A DNA stretch of 64,000 nt. It comes from an uncultured Draconibacterium sp. (GTDB lineage: Bacteria; Bacteroidota; Bacteroidia; Bacteroidales; Prolixibacteraceae). The stretch's first letter is position 1; every line of letters begins with the position of its first letter. The stretch is from assembly GCF_963674925.1 (NCBI RefSeq), contig NZ_OY771647.1:3177501-3241500 (forward strand), written 5' to 3'. The position numbers were made by a program, and so were the translations under genes. This document shows positions 18,754 through 27,821 of this stretch, in pieces. The notes under the pieces are model-generated. The model was given only the letters and a program-made list of their open reading frames with translations, was not told the DNA's origin and made no database searches.

Positions 18754-20349
18754 ATGAAACCAAGACATCTTCTCTTTATTCTGATCTGGATTTTGCCGCA
18801 GGTAATTTCTGCCGAAGTAAAATTAAACGCTTTGTTTGCCAACCGGATGGTTGTGCAGCAAGACACTGAAATCCCTATGTGGGGATGGGCCGATCCAATG
18901 GAAAAAATTACCATTGAAACCAGTTGGGGCGAAAAGGTAGAAACCACTGCCAAAACCGATAGCACATGGCGTGTGACGTTAAAAACACCCAAAGCCGGAG
19001 GTCCGTTTCAAATTACAGTTATGGGCAAAAACAAAATTGTTTTAGAAGATGTGTTATCGGGTGAAGTGTGGTTGTGTACTGGGCAATCGAACATGGATTT
19101 TGCCATGGAAAAGTTTGTTAACGATGCCCGCGAAGAAAAATACCAGCCCTTAGTCGAGCATATTCGGAAATTAGTTGCGACTGAAAACGACCCTTGGATT
19201 CGACACATCGAGGTTCCGCAAACAACTTCTGTTTTCGAGAAAAAGAAAAACTTTGAAGCCGATTGGAGAAGTGTAAACCCTGAGGAAATTGGAAAAATAA
19301 CGGCTACAGGTTATTTCTTTGCCAAAGAGTTGAAACGAATACTGAATGTGCCAATTGGCATTGTTGAATGTTCGTGGGGAGGAACCCGCATTCAGCCCTG
19401 GTTGTCGGAAGAAGCTTATAAATCGGATGAAGAATTAAAGGAATATTTTGAACATAGCAGAACAAAAATTAAAGAACAAATTGCCACTCTGGGCGATGCT
19501 GAAAGCTATATTGATACATCCTATCAACAAAAGTACAAGGCATGGGTAGATGGGGGCAAAAAAACAAACCGACCTTATCCGCGAACGCATCCTCTAAAGG
19601 ACAAACAATTACAAGCCACTCTGCACAATGGAATGATTTCGGCAATTGTTCCTTTTGCAATTAAAGGTGTGGTATGGTATCAGGGCGAAGGCAATTCACA
19701 TTTTAAAGAAGAGGAGTACGAAAAATATTTCAAGCTAATGATTAACAGTTGGCGAGAAGAATGGGGTCAAGGAGATTTCCCATTCTATTGGGCTCAACTT
19801 GCCGCCTACGAAGTTCCCGATGAACGTTCGGATAATGGATGGGCAATGGTAAACGACCACCTGCGCCGTGGACTGGAGCTGCCTAATACGGGCATGGCAG
19901 TTTTATACGACATCGGCGAAGCAAAAGACGTGCACCCACACAATAAAATGGATGCCGGAATTCGTCTGTCGATGTTGGCCTTAAAGAATGATTATGGGAT
20001 TACTGAACTTGTGGCAAATGGTCCACTTTATATAAGCTCTAAAGTTGTTGGCAACAAAATGATTGTTGAATTTAAGGACGCAGGCAAAGGTTTAATGGTG
20101 GGCAATAAACATCTTAATTATCCTACAAAAGAAGTGGACGAACCATTGAGCTGGTTTGAAATTTTAGACGAAAACGGAAGCTGGAAACCTGCTGAAGCGA
20201 AGATTATAGCCAAAGATAAAATTGAAGTTTCAAATCCGAATATTGATAAACCTGTTGCTGTGCGTTATGCCTGGTCATCGAATCCGGAAGGAGCAAATTT
20301 ATATAATAGAAATGGATTGCCCGCGGCAGTATTTACAACTGAAGAATAG
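18754..20349 (+). CDS. Sialate O-acetylesterase-like carbohydrate esterase (SASA domain)
   Basis: A 531-residue secreted esterase. After a signal peptide (ending near ISA, residue 22) comes the typical opening of this family (LNALFANRMVVQQDTEIPMWGWAD), a small beta-domain, and the SGNH-type catalytic start SGEVWLCTGQSNMDF with Ser112 as the likely nucleophile. KGVVWYQGEGNS near residue 310 is the block carrying the QGE motif; DVHPHNKMDAG near residue 393 holds the catalytic His. Such enzymes remove acetyl groups from many glycans, not only sialic acid. Presence beside a second esterase suggests an acetylated target polysaccharide. The gene ends 19 bases before the GH97 start. Confidence 0.88.
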   Translation: MKPRHLLFILIWILPQVISAEVKLNALFANRMVVQQDTEIPMWGWADPMEKITIETSWGEKVETTAKTDSTWRVTLKTPKAGGPFQITVMGKNKIVLEDVLSGEVWLCTGQSNMDFAMEKFVNDAREEKYQPLVEHIRKLVATENDPWIRHIEVPQTTSVFEKKKNFEADWRSVNPEEIGKITATGYFFAKELKRILNVPIGIVECSWGGTRIQPWLSEEAYKSDEELKEYFEHSRTKIKEQIATLGDAESYIDTSYQQKYKAWVDGGKKTNRPYPRTHPLKDKQLQATLHNGMISAIVPFAIKGVVWYQGEGNSHFKEEEYEKYFKLMINSWREEWGQGDFPFYWAQLAAYEVPDERSDNGWAMVNDHLRRGLELPNTGMAVLYDIGEAKDVHPHNKMDAGIRLSMLALKNDYGITELVANGPLYISSKVVGNKMIVEFKDAGKGLMVGNKHLNYPTKEVDEPLSWFEILDENGSWKPAEAKIIAKDKIEVSNPNIDKPVAVRYAWSSNPEGANLYNRNGLPAAVFTTEE

Positions 20350-20368
20350 AAAAATAAACAAGAACAAA

Positions 20369-22362
20369 ATGAAATTGAGAAGACTCTGTTATTTACTATC
20401 AATCACACTAATAGTATTGGCTTGTAATTCGCAAAACGAAATTATAGTGCAATCTCCTAATGGACAGAAAAAGCTGACCGTTTTTCCAACATCCGAAACA
20501 ACAGAAAGTGGACAAATCACATTTTCTGTAAAATATGGCGACCGCCAAATTATCCTGCCGTCAGTACTCGAAATCAAATCGCAGGACATCGATTTTAGTA
20601 CGCCATTTTCTGTAAAAAATGTGGCAGAAATAGCGGTTCAAAATCAGTGGACAACCAATCTGGGCGAAAGGAGCACCATTCTTGATAACTACAACGAAGC
20701 AAAAATTTATTTGGAAAGCGAAACTGCAAAACTTAATTTGATTTGTCGTGCCTATAACGAAGGTGTTGCATTTGCCTACGAAGTGCCGGCTCAAAATAAT
20801 CTTACCGAGATTAAAATCGATGATGAACTGATTACATACCAGTTTGCCGAGAACCATGAAGTTTGGTCTACCCCTGAACGAAAACCCAGAAGGTTAACGG
20901 CTCAGGGAGAAATTAAGAAAATTCCGCTGTCGGAATTAAAAGAAGGCTGCGAGCGCCCCTTGTTGGTTGAAGTTGCAGATAATGTTAAAATTGCACTGGC
21001 TGAAGCCCGTTTGGTGGATTATGCTCGTTTGAGTTTTGATGCAGGTAAGCAGCTCGAAAACAGCATTGTTTCTAGTTTGGATGGAAAAATAATAGACACC
21101 AAACAAGACCTGGTAAGTGGTGCGGTTGAAAATGAACGTAGCGAAGGTGCCAAAGTTGAAATGAAGCTTCCATTTAAATCACCATGGCGCGTAGTAATGA
21201 TGGGAGAAAGTTATGGCGAGTTACTGGAAAACAATTACATTCTTCAAAACTTAAATCCTCCGAGCGAAATTGAAGATGAATCGTGGATTACACCCGGTAA
21301 AGTATTACGCGAAGGAACACTTACAACTCAGGGAGGCTTTGCTGCCATCGATTTTGTGGCCAGTCACAACATGCAATATGTGCATTTCGATGCCGGCTGG
21401 TACGGAAATGAAATGGACAATGCATCCGATGCAACAACGGTAACGCTCGATCCGAAACGTTCGAAAGGGCCTTTCGATATCGAAGCTATTACGGCCTATG
21501 CCAAAGAAAAAGGCGTAAAAGTAATGTTGTATGTCAACCGTCGCGCGCTGGAGAAACAATTAGACGATATTTTGCCATTGTTTCAGGAATGGGGCATTGC
21601 CGGTATTAAATACGGTTTTGTGCGGGTTGGCGATCAACATGCAACTACCTGGATGCACGAAGCTGTGAAAAAAACAGCTGCACACAAAATGGTGATAGAT
21701 ATACACGACGAATACCGGCCAACAGGATTTTCAAGAACCTATCCCAATCTTTTGACCCAGGAAGGCATCGTGGCGATGAAGAATCCGTACCAAACAGCCA
21801 CACGCTAATTACCATGTTTACCCGTTCGCTGGCCGGAGCTGCCGACAACACGGTTTGCTATTACAACAGTCGTGTGGAAAAAATGGGCTCGCACGCCTCG
21901 CAGCTCGCAAAAACGGTTTGTATTTTTAGCCCACTTCAGTTTTTGTATTGGTACGATAAAGCACCTGCTGCGCCTGTAAAAGACGATGCACTTTGGGGCG
22001 ACACAAATACCATAGGTAACGAACCTGAGTTGGAATTTTTTAACAATGTGCCTACTGTTTGGGACGAAACTAAAGTGCTAGTTGGCGAAATTGGCGAAAT
22101 AGGTGTAATTGCCCGTCGCAAAGGAAACGACTGGTGGATTGGCGGAATAAATGGACAAACGGCTCGTACTGTCGATCTCGACTTTTCATTTTTAAAAGAA
22201 GGTGCCAACTATTCCGCAAAAATATACACCGACGACGAAATGGTAGAAACCCGAACCCGTGTAAAAATTGAAGAGAAAGAATTAAGTGTAGGCAGTGCAA
22301 TGGCTTTCGATTTAAAAGCCAACAATGGGTTTACCATGCATATTCAACAAATTAATAAGTAA
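20369..22362 (+). pseudogene. GH97 family glycoside hydrolase, interrupted by a one-base deletion
   Basis: A lipoprotein (lipobox Cys19) of GH97 type, normally about 660 residues. The reading frame from 20369 runs to a stop at 21806-21808. The remaining 182 residues continue in the frame one base back (21814-22362: MFTRSLAGAADNT). Adding one base at about 21769/21770 (ATC-GTGG to ATCCGTGG) restores GIRGDEESVPNSHTLITMFTRSLAG, which matches the family consensus (GIRGNEE...H...FTR.LAG). The N-terminal beta-domain (SPNGQKKLTVF) and barrel (FDAGWYG, VMLYVNRRALEKQ, HDEYRPTGFSRTYPN) are intact. The usual retaining nucleophile Asp is absent (KYGFV where KVDF is typical). The break lies just before the catalytic GDEE loop, so the product as written would be inactive. 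It is either a real decay or a sequencing error. Confidence 0.85.
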
Positions 22363-22434
22363 AAAAGGCTGGGATGGCATCCCTCTGATTTGTAAAAAAA
22401 AGGGGGTGCTGTCCTTTAAGTTGCAAAAAGAATC

Positions 22435-23781
22435 ATGATAATAAAACTAAAAATATTCATCATCCTAGTTAGCTTTGCAATTGCTTGCCAGGCTCAGGAA
22501 TTTATTAAAATCGATAACCTTACCGATCTAAACTCTTATTCGAAAAAAGACAATGTAAAAGTCAAACTTAAGCCGGGCAACTACCAGATCGACAATGCCG
22601 AGAGTATTCGTTTTATGCGATTTACGGGTAACAACTCGCACTACAATTTAAACGGTTGCCGGTTTATGGTCGATACCAAATTGTTTAGCCGCACCGACCT
22701 GAAAAAAAGCGATGATGGAAACAGCATGTATTGCGCCATTGAAATTTCGGGTAATAATGTCGTTATGGAGGGGCTTTACATTGAAACCTATGGCGGGCAA
22801 CCCGGAAGGCAGAGTAAGAATAAAATCTTCAATATTGTTGGCGAAGATGTAACGCTAAAAAATGTGGAGCTACGCACAGCAGGTTCTTCTCCCTGGGGCT
22901 ACGGCTACTTGTATGGTTTGGGTGGTGGCGATGTTCGAAAAATGAACGGAATCCGTGTTGGTTACCCGGCCAAAAATGTAAAGCTGATTGGCTGCAAAGT
23001 TCATGCTCGCGCCATGGGGCATTCAATTTTTTTGCAGGGTGCTGAAAATACTTTAATTGAAGATTGTCATATTGATGGATTGCTCCGAACTACCGATGCA
23101 ATTTTAGCAGAAACTTCGGGTTATGGTTTCGATAAAAACTTCTATGCAGGTAAAGGCGGCTACATCGAAGGAACTACGGTTGCAGAAGATGGAAAAATTC
23201 TTCCGGGAGAAATTATTTCACTGAGCGAAGATGGAATCAGAATGTACCCGGAGTACAATGGGCATCCTACAAAAAATACTACAGTTAAAAATTGTACCGT
23301 TTTTCAGATGCGACGTGGCATTTGTACTGGGCTTAGCACATCGGGCGACAAGGTAATTAATTGCCAGGTGCGCGATTGTGTGGCTGCTGGATTTAACGTA
23401 GGTAATAATGATACGCTAATTAATTGCAGCGCCAATGCCAAATATTCCGAAGCGCTTTGTGTCCCATACAAAAGTGCGGAAAATGCCTATGTTGAACTGG
23501 AAATTCTGGATAGCCGCAACGGAATGGCAAATAACTTGTTGGCAGCCATAAACGGAACAGGGCATCATGTAATTTTAAAAACTTCAAATCCTGCTTTTAT
23601 TCCCGATTCTTTCAACATCGAATTGTCCACCCTGACTGGCTATGCATTTTATCAACGTTCGGGGGTGCATGCCACCAATATTAAATTGGATAACCAAACC
23701 GATTGTAAAGTTTTGCTTTTGCCCGGAACTGAAAATGAGACTATACAAAGTAAAGGGGCGGTAAAAGCAATAAAAAACTAA
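22435..23781 (+). CDS. Secreted right-handed beta-helix protein, unassigned (paralogue 1)
   Basis: A 448-residue secreted protein (signal peptide near ACQAQ, residue 21) whose whole length is beta-helix: repeats of NNVVMEGLYIETYG, EDVTLKNVELRTAG, KNVKLIGCKVHARA and NTLIEDCHIDG. I do not recognise a named family. It is clearly homologous to the protein at 30062-31420. Both conserve GH-x-x-F-x-Q (His196), R-T-T-D-x-I-L-A-E-T-S-G (Asp221, Glu226), F-D-x-N-F and S/C-E-D-G-x-R (Glu265, Asp266, Arg269), clustered as in beta-helix active sites. It may be a polysaccharide lyase or hydrolase. It starts 72 bases after the GH97 gene. Fold is well supported; activity is unknown. Confidence 0.75.
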   Translation: MIIKLKIFIILVSFAIACQAQEFIKIDNLTDLNSYSKKDNVKVKLKPGNYQIDNAESIRFMRFTGNNSHYNLNGCRFMVDTKLFSRTDLKKSDDGNSMYCAIEISGNNVVMEGLYIETYGGQPGRQSKNKIFNIVGEDVTLKNVELRTAGSSPWGYGYLYGLGGGDVRKMNGIRVGYPAKNVKLIGCKVHARAMGHSIFLQGAENTLIEDCHIDGLLRTTDAILAETSGYGFDKNFYAGKGGYIEGTTVAEDGKILPGEIISLSEDGIRMYPEYNGHPTKNTTVKNCTVFQMRRGICTGLSTSGDKVINCQVRDCVAAGFNVGNNDTLINCSANAKYSEALCVPYKSAENAYVELEILDSRNGMANNLLAAINGTGHHVILKTSNPAFIPDSFNIELSTLTGYAFYQRSGVHATNIKLDNQTDCKVLLLPGTENETIQSKGAVKAIKN

Positions 23782-23831
23782 GAAATTAAAATAGTACAAT
23801 TATGTCTTTTGTAAAAAATAGTAACTCAAAA

Positions 23832-25031
23832 ATGAAGCTTAATCGATTTTGTCTCACACTTAGTCTTGTATTTATAATGCTGGCTTTTAGTTCTTTCGGA
23901 CAAAAAGAAACAGAATTATTAGTTAGCGATGGAACCGCCTATAATCCAAAGGCATATTACCCAAAATTTACCTGGGAGACTACCCCAATGTATTATCATT
24001 TCGGAGATATCGATCGGGTTTTAAAACCTGAAGAAGTTAAATTTATTGCAGATAGAACAGATTTCATTTGTATTGAAAAATCACACGCATACAACCAACT
24101 TGGAGATCAGGTATTAGGCACAAAGCACGAAGTGGAAGCGTTTCATAAAATCAAGCCAGAGTCTAAAGTAATGTTCTATTATAATTCGTATTTGGCATGG
24201 CCTTATCCTCGGTTTAATAAAGATTTTACTCCGGAGGGCATTGCTAAAAACCCCGAATTAGTCAAATTCCTGTTTGTCAATCCAAAGACTGGAAAATTAA
24301 GGGAAAAAACCAGACCGGCGTTTTCATACTATTTTGATGCTTTAAATCCTGACTTCCGTAAATGGTGGGTCGAGTCTGCTGCCAAAGGTGTTGAAATATC
24401 AGGTGCCGATGGTATTTTTATTGACCGCATGAATGTGGGCTTAGATATGGATTACCCGAATGATAAGGTAGTTGAAATAGCAAAAGCCAAAGGCGAAATG
24501 ATGGCTGCGTTAAAAGAGAAAATGGGGCCTGATAAAATATTAATTGGAAACAACGCTGCCAGAACCGAAGAGGTTTATCCTCATTGCGATGCTTTCTTTT
24601 TCGAACATTACAATAATACCGTTACCAATAAAGAAAATTTACTCGAAGAATGGGGCGATATGGAACGAATTGCCAAAGCAGGTAAAATATCAATTTACCG
24701 TTTTGGGGCTAAAGGTAAAGGACGAACCGATATTACAATTGGTGAAACGATTACAGATGGAATGGTAGAACAGTCAAAGAAACAGTTGGAGTATTTTCTG
24801 GCCTGTTACCTGATTGGGGCGCAACCTTATTCCTATTTTCAATACAACTGGGGCTGGAATTTGCCCGACGGGAATTTAGTAGACTATCCGGAATTACAAA
24901 AACCTCTTGGAGCACCCAAAGGAGCCTTCAAGCGTGTATCACCCGATGGTTGGGAATTTACCCGTGAGTTTCAGCATGCAAGTGTTTGGGTGAACACGGA
25001 AACTAAAAAAGCTAAAATAACCTGGCGATAA
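23832..25031 (+). CDS. Putative glycoside hydrolase, TIM barrel, GHL15-like
   Basis: A secreted protein of 399 residues, reading from the ATG at 23832 because the residues after it (MKLNRFCLTLSLVFIMLAFSSFG) form a normal signal peptide; a possible ATG at 23802 only adds ten polar residues. The body has barrel-like segments: KPEEVKFIADRTDFICIEKSHAYN, SKVMFYYNSYLAWPYP, SGADGIFIDRMNVGLDMDYP, and DKILIGNNAARTEEVYPHCDAFFFEHYNN. This matches hypothetical glycosyl hydrolase families of the GHL15 type, in which the acidic residues after strand 4 (FIDRMN) and the FFFEHY Glu are candidate catalytic residues. The substrate is not known. It lies between a beta-helix gene and a GH5-like gene. Confidence 0.6.
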   Translation: MKLNRFCLTLSLVFIMLAFSSFGQKETELLVSDGTAYNPKAYYPKFTWETTPMYYHFGDIDRVLKPEEVKFIADRTDFICIEKSHAYNQLGDQVLGTKHEVEAFHKIKPESKVMFYYNSYLAWPYPRFNKDFTPEGIAKNPELVKFLFVNPKTGKLREKTRPAFSYYFDALNPDFRKWWVESAAKGVEISGADGIFIDRMNVGLDMDYPNDKVVEIAKAKGEMMAALKEKMGPDKILIGNNAARTEEVYPHCDAFFFEHYNNTVTNKENLLEEWGDMERIAKAGKISIYRFGAKGKGRTDITIGETITDGMVEQSKKQLEYFLACYLIGAQPYSYFQYNWGWNLPDGNLVDYPELQKPLGAPKGAFKRVSPDGWEFTREFQHASVWVNTETKKAKITWR

Positions 25032-25132
25032 AAGAATACGTGCAAATTCACTTTAAATGACGTGCTTAATTCAAGTATAATCAAGCTCATGAAGAAAAAT
25101 TTGATTAATAAACGACTATAAAAACACTAAAA

Positions 25133-26242
25133 ATGAACAAAGTATTCCTTGCATTCCTGATAATATTTCTTAACTGTGGTTTTTTGTCATGCAACACAAA
25201 TACGGTAAAAAAAGAACAAGCCAAAACTGTTGTAAGTATACAGGGCGAAAGATTCTTTATTAATGGTGAACCCACATACAAAGGTCGGGAATGGAAAGGG
25301 TATCCCATTGAAGGATTGTTGATGAATTCGCGTATGGTTCAGGGTATCTTCGATGACCTGAATCCTGAAACCGCAGGCCGTTGGAAATACGAGGATACAC
25401 AAAAATGGGATGCCGACAGAAATACCAATGAGTTTGTGAAAGCGATGCAATCATGGTATGCAAAGGGAATGTTAGCATTTACCGTAAATATGCAGGGTGG
25501 AAGTCCTTTGGGTTATGGAAACAAAGGTTGGATTAATTCGGCCTACGATGCGAAAGGTGAACTGCGCTCCGAGTATATGAGCCGCTTAGGAAAAATTCTG
25601 GATAAAGCAGATGAAATTGGGATGGTCGCCATTCTAGGTCTTTTTTACAACGACCAGGAAGATTTGCTGGAAGACGAAACTGCCGTTTTAAATGGAGTTG
25701 ACAATGTTATCAATTGGCTATTTGAAAATAACTACAGAAATGTAATCATCGAAATAAATAACGAATGTAATCTGAAATACAGGCATGAAATCCTTCAGCC
25801 TAATAGAGTACACGAGGTGATTGAACGAATCAAATCAAAAGAAAAAAATGGCTATCGATATCTGGCAAGTACGAGCTACAGTGGAGGGCGAATTCCACAG
25901 GAAAATGTAGTGCGGGCTGCTGATTTTATTCTGATACATGGTAATGGAGTGCACGACCCAAACCGAATTGGTGAAATGGTGAAGGAAACCAAAAAAGTAA
26001 ACGGATATACTCCTAAACCTATTCTTTTTAATGAAGACGACCATTTCGATTTTGATAAACCATCCAATAATATGGTGGAAGCTGTAAAAGCTTATGCTTC
26101 ATGGGGCTACTTCGATTACCGGATGAAGGACGAAGGATACGACTTTGGTTTTCAATCAATACCCGTAAATTGGGAAATTAGTTCACCTCGAAAAAAGGCC
26201 TTTTTTGATAAGTTGGAAGAAATTACCGGAGGATGCAAATGA
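25133..26242 (+). CDS. GH5-like (cellulase-fold) glycoside hydrolase lipoprotein
   Basis: A 369-residue lipoprotein (lipobox Cys20, FLSC). The start of the mature part reads VVSIQGERFFINGEPTYKGREW, a form usual in clan A barrels. The barrel motifs follow: MLAFTVNMQGG, EIGMVAILGLFYNDQ, and the acid/base position NVIIEINNECN with Glu211. A candidate nucleophile is Glu301 in PILFNEDDHFD. It resembles unclassified GH5/GH-A enzymes in marine polysaccharide loci and may be a beta-galactosidase, mannosidase or fucosidase-type enzyme; I cannot assign a family. The stop overlaps the next gene (ATGA), implying coupled translation with the downstream sulfatase. Confidence 0.65.
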   Translation: MNKVFLAFLIIFLNCGFLSCNTNTVKKEQAKTVVSIQGERFFINGEPTYKGREWKGYPIEGLLMNSRMVQGIFDDLNPETAGRWKYEDTQKWDADRNTNEFVKAMQSWYAKGMLAFTVNMQGGSPLGYGNKGWINSAYDAKGELRSEYMSRLGKILDKADEIGMVAILGLFYNDQEDLLEDETAVLNGVDNVINWLFENNYRNVIIEINNECNLKYRHEILQPNRVHEVIERIKSKEKNGYRYLASTSYSGGRIPQENVVRAADFILIHGNGVHDPNRIGEMVKETKKVNGYTPKPILFNEDDHFDFDKPSNNMVEAVKAYASWGYFDYRMKDEGYDFGFQSIPVNWEISSPRKKAFFDKLEEITGGCK

Positions 26243-27786
26243 ATAACAAAATAGAAATGAAACATATTCAACAAATAGTATTCTTGTTTTTGGCATTTAC
26301 CATCCCATTTGAAACCTATGCCAAGTCACAAGACAAACCCAACATCATTTTTTTAATGACCGACGACCAGCGTTGGGATAACATGGGCTGTTATGGTAGG
26401 TCCGAGTTCAACACTCCCAATATCGATAAATTGGCAGAGCAGGGTGTTATTTTCGACAAGGCATATTATGCCGTCGCAATATGTATGCCTAGTCGCGTAA
26501 CCATGATGACGGGGCGTTACAATTCGAATCACCGTGTTGGATTTGTGGCTCCCGACGACTATACCTTGTCGCAAGCTGATTTTGAAAAGGGCTATCCCGC
26601 CTTATTAAAAAATGCAGGTTACCGTACTGGTTTTATCGGTAAAGTTGGCTTTACCGTTACCGCAGAAGCAACGAGACCAAGTACACCCAAAGAACATTTC
26701 TACAAAAAACACATGGGTGAAATCTTCGATTTTTTTGCAGGCACCGAAACCCATGATAGAAATGGCATGGTTACCTGGTCGGAAGATAATGAAGCTCTGG
26801 AAGCAATTTTTAAAGAGGGACGTGAAAATTCGGGACGAACTCTACGAACCGGTGAAGCCATGTTGCGCTTTTTAGATACGCAACCTGATGATCAACCGTT
26901 CTGCCTTTCAGTAAGTTTTTATGCGGTTAAGCACGACAATAACAAGGATATTTACATGCCTCATTTCGAGTACTACAAAGATTTTAATATGTCGGTGCCT
27001 GAAAATTGGGAGGAAGATAATTCGGATGATTTGCCTAAGGTAGTGGTTGAAAATGCAAGAGGACCACGTTTACATGCACAGCGTTCATCTACCCCAGAGC
27101 TTTACCAAAGACTGGTGCGCCGCTTTGCTACACAATGTTATAGTGTTGATGAGCAAGTTGGTTTATTGGTAGAAAAGCTGAAAGAGAAAGGAATGTTGGA
27201 AAATACCATCATTATCTACACCAGCGATAACGGGCGTTTTCAGGGCTCACACGGACTTTTTGATAAGTGTTTACTATACGAAGAATCGGTGAAAGCACCT
27301 CTGATTGTATACGATGGTCGTGTTCCCGAACATAAACGTGGGTATAGAGAAGATGCTTTAATCTCATCGGTTGATATGGCACCAACGATTCTCTCGCTGG
27401 CCGGAATTGAAGTACCAGAAGGTGTTCAGGGCAGAGATTTTAGTGGAGTTTTGGATAAAACGCAAGATATGAGCCAATGGCGCGATGCTGTTTTTATGGA
27501 GGACCTTTTTTTGGTGGATATGTTTCAAGAACGATACAAGCAAAATGTAGATGAAATTAACCAAAAGCTGATTGACGAAAACAAATCTTATCGCAGTCAT
27601 GGCATACGAACCGATCGGTACAAATATTTTGTGTACTATGAGCACGATCCTAAAATTGAGGAATTATACGATTTGGAGCACGACCCATTAGAACAGAATA
27701 ACTTAGCAAACAGTTCGGCGCATTCAGAGCTTTTAAAGAAGTTGCGTAAGCAGACTGAGGAACTGTATCGGGAGGCTATTCGATAA
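26239..27786 (+). CDS. Sulfatase, S1 family, Cys type (CMPSR)
   Basis: A secreted sulfatase of about 515 residues. The start is uncertain: an ATG at 26239 overlaps the upstream stop (ATGA), and an ATG at 26257 opens a good signal peptide (MKHIQQIVFLFLAF). The sulfatase signature C-M-P-S-R sits at residues 82-86 from 26239 (AICMPSRVTMMTGRYN), where Cys is matured to formylglycine. Metal ligands are visible (FLMTDDQRWDNMG near residue 36, and YTSDNGRFQGSHG near 330). The C-terminal part has the common HDPLEQNNLANS tail. It cleaves sulfate esters from the glycan; position specificity is unknown. Maturation needs a formylglycine-generating or anaerobic sulfatase-maturing enzyme, which is not in the window. 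Confidence 0.93.
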   Translation: MNNKIEMKHIQQIVFLFLAFTIPFETYAKSQDKPNIIFLMTDDQRWDNMGCYGRSEFNTPNIDKLAEQGVIFDKAYYAVAICMPSRVTMMTGRYNSNHRVGFVAPDDYTLSQADFEKGYPALLKNAGYRTGFIGKVGFTVTAEATRPSTPKEHFYKKHMGEIFDFFAGTETHDRNGMVTWSEDNEALEAIFKEGRENSGRTLRTGEAMLRFLDTQPDDQPFCLSVSFYAVKHDNNKDIYMPHFEYYKDFNMSVPENWEEDNSDDLPKVVVENARGPRLHAQRSSTPELYQRLVRRFATQCYSVDEQVGLLVEKLKEKGMLENTIIIYTSDNGRFQGSHGLFDKCLLYEESVKAPLIVYDGRVPEHKRGYREDALISSVDMAPTILSLAGIEVPEGVQGRDFSGVLDKTQDMSQWRDAVFMEDLFLVDMFQERYKQNVDEINQKLIDENKSYRSHGIRTDRYKYFVYYEHDPKIEELYDLEHDPLEQNNLANSSAHSELLKKLRKQTEELYREAIR

Positions 27787-27821
27787 AAGGTATTTGTAAA
27801 ACTGAATAATATTTAGAAAAA

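Noticed and set aside
20222..20368. Longer N-terminus for the GH97 gene starting inside the esterase gene
   Set aside because: The ATG at 20369 gives a proper lipoprotein signal; the extra residues are a shadow of the previous gene.
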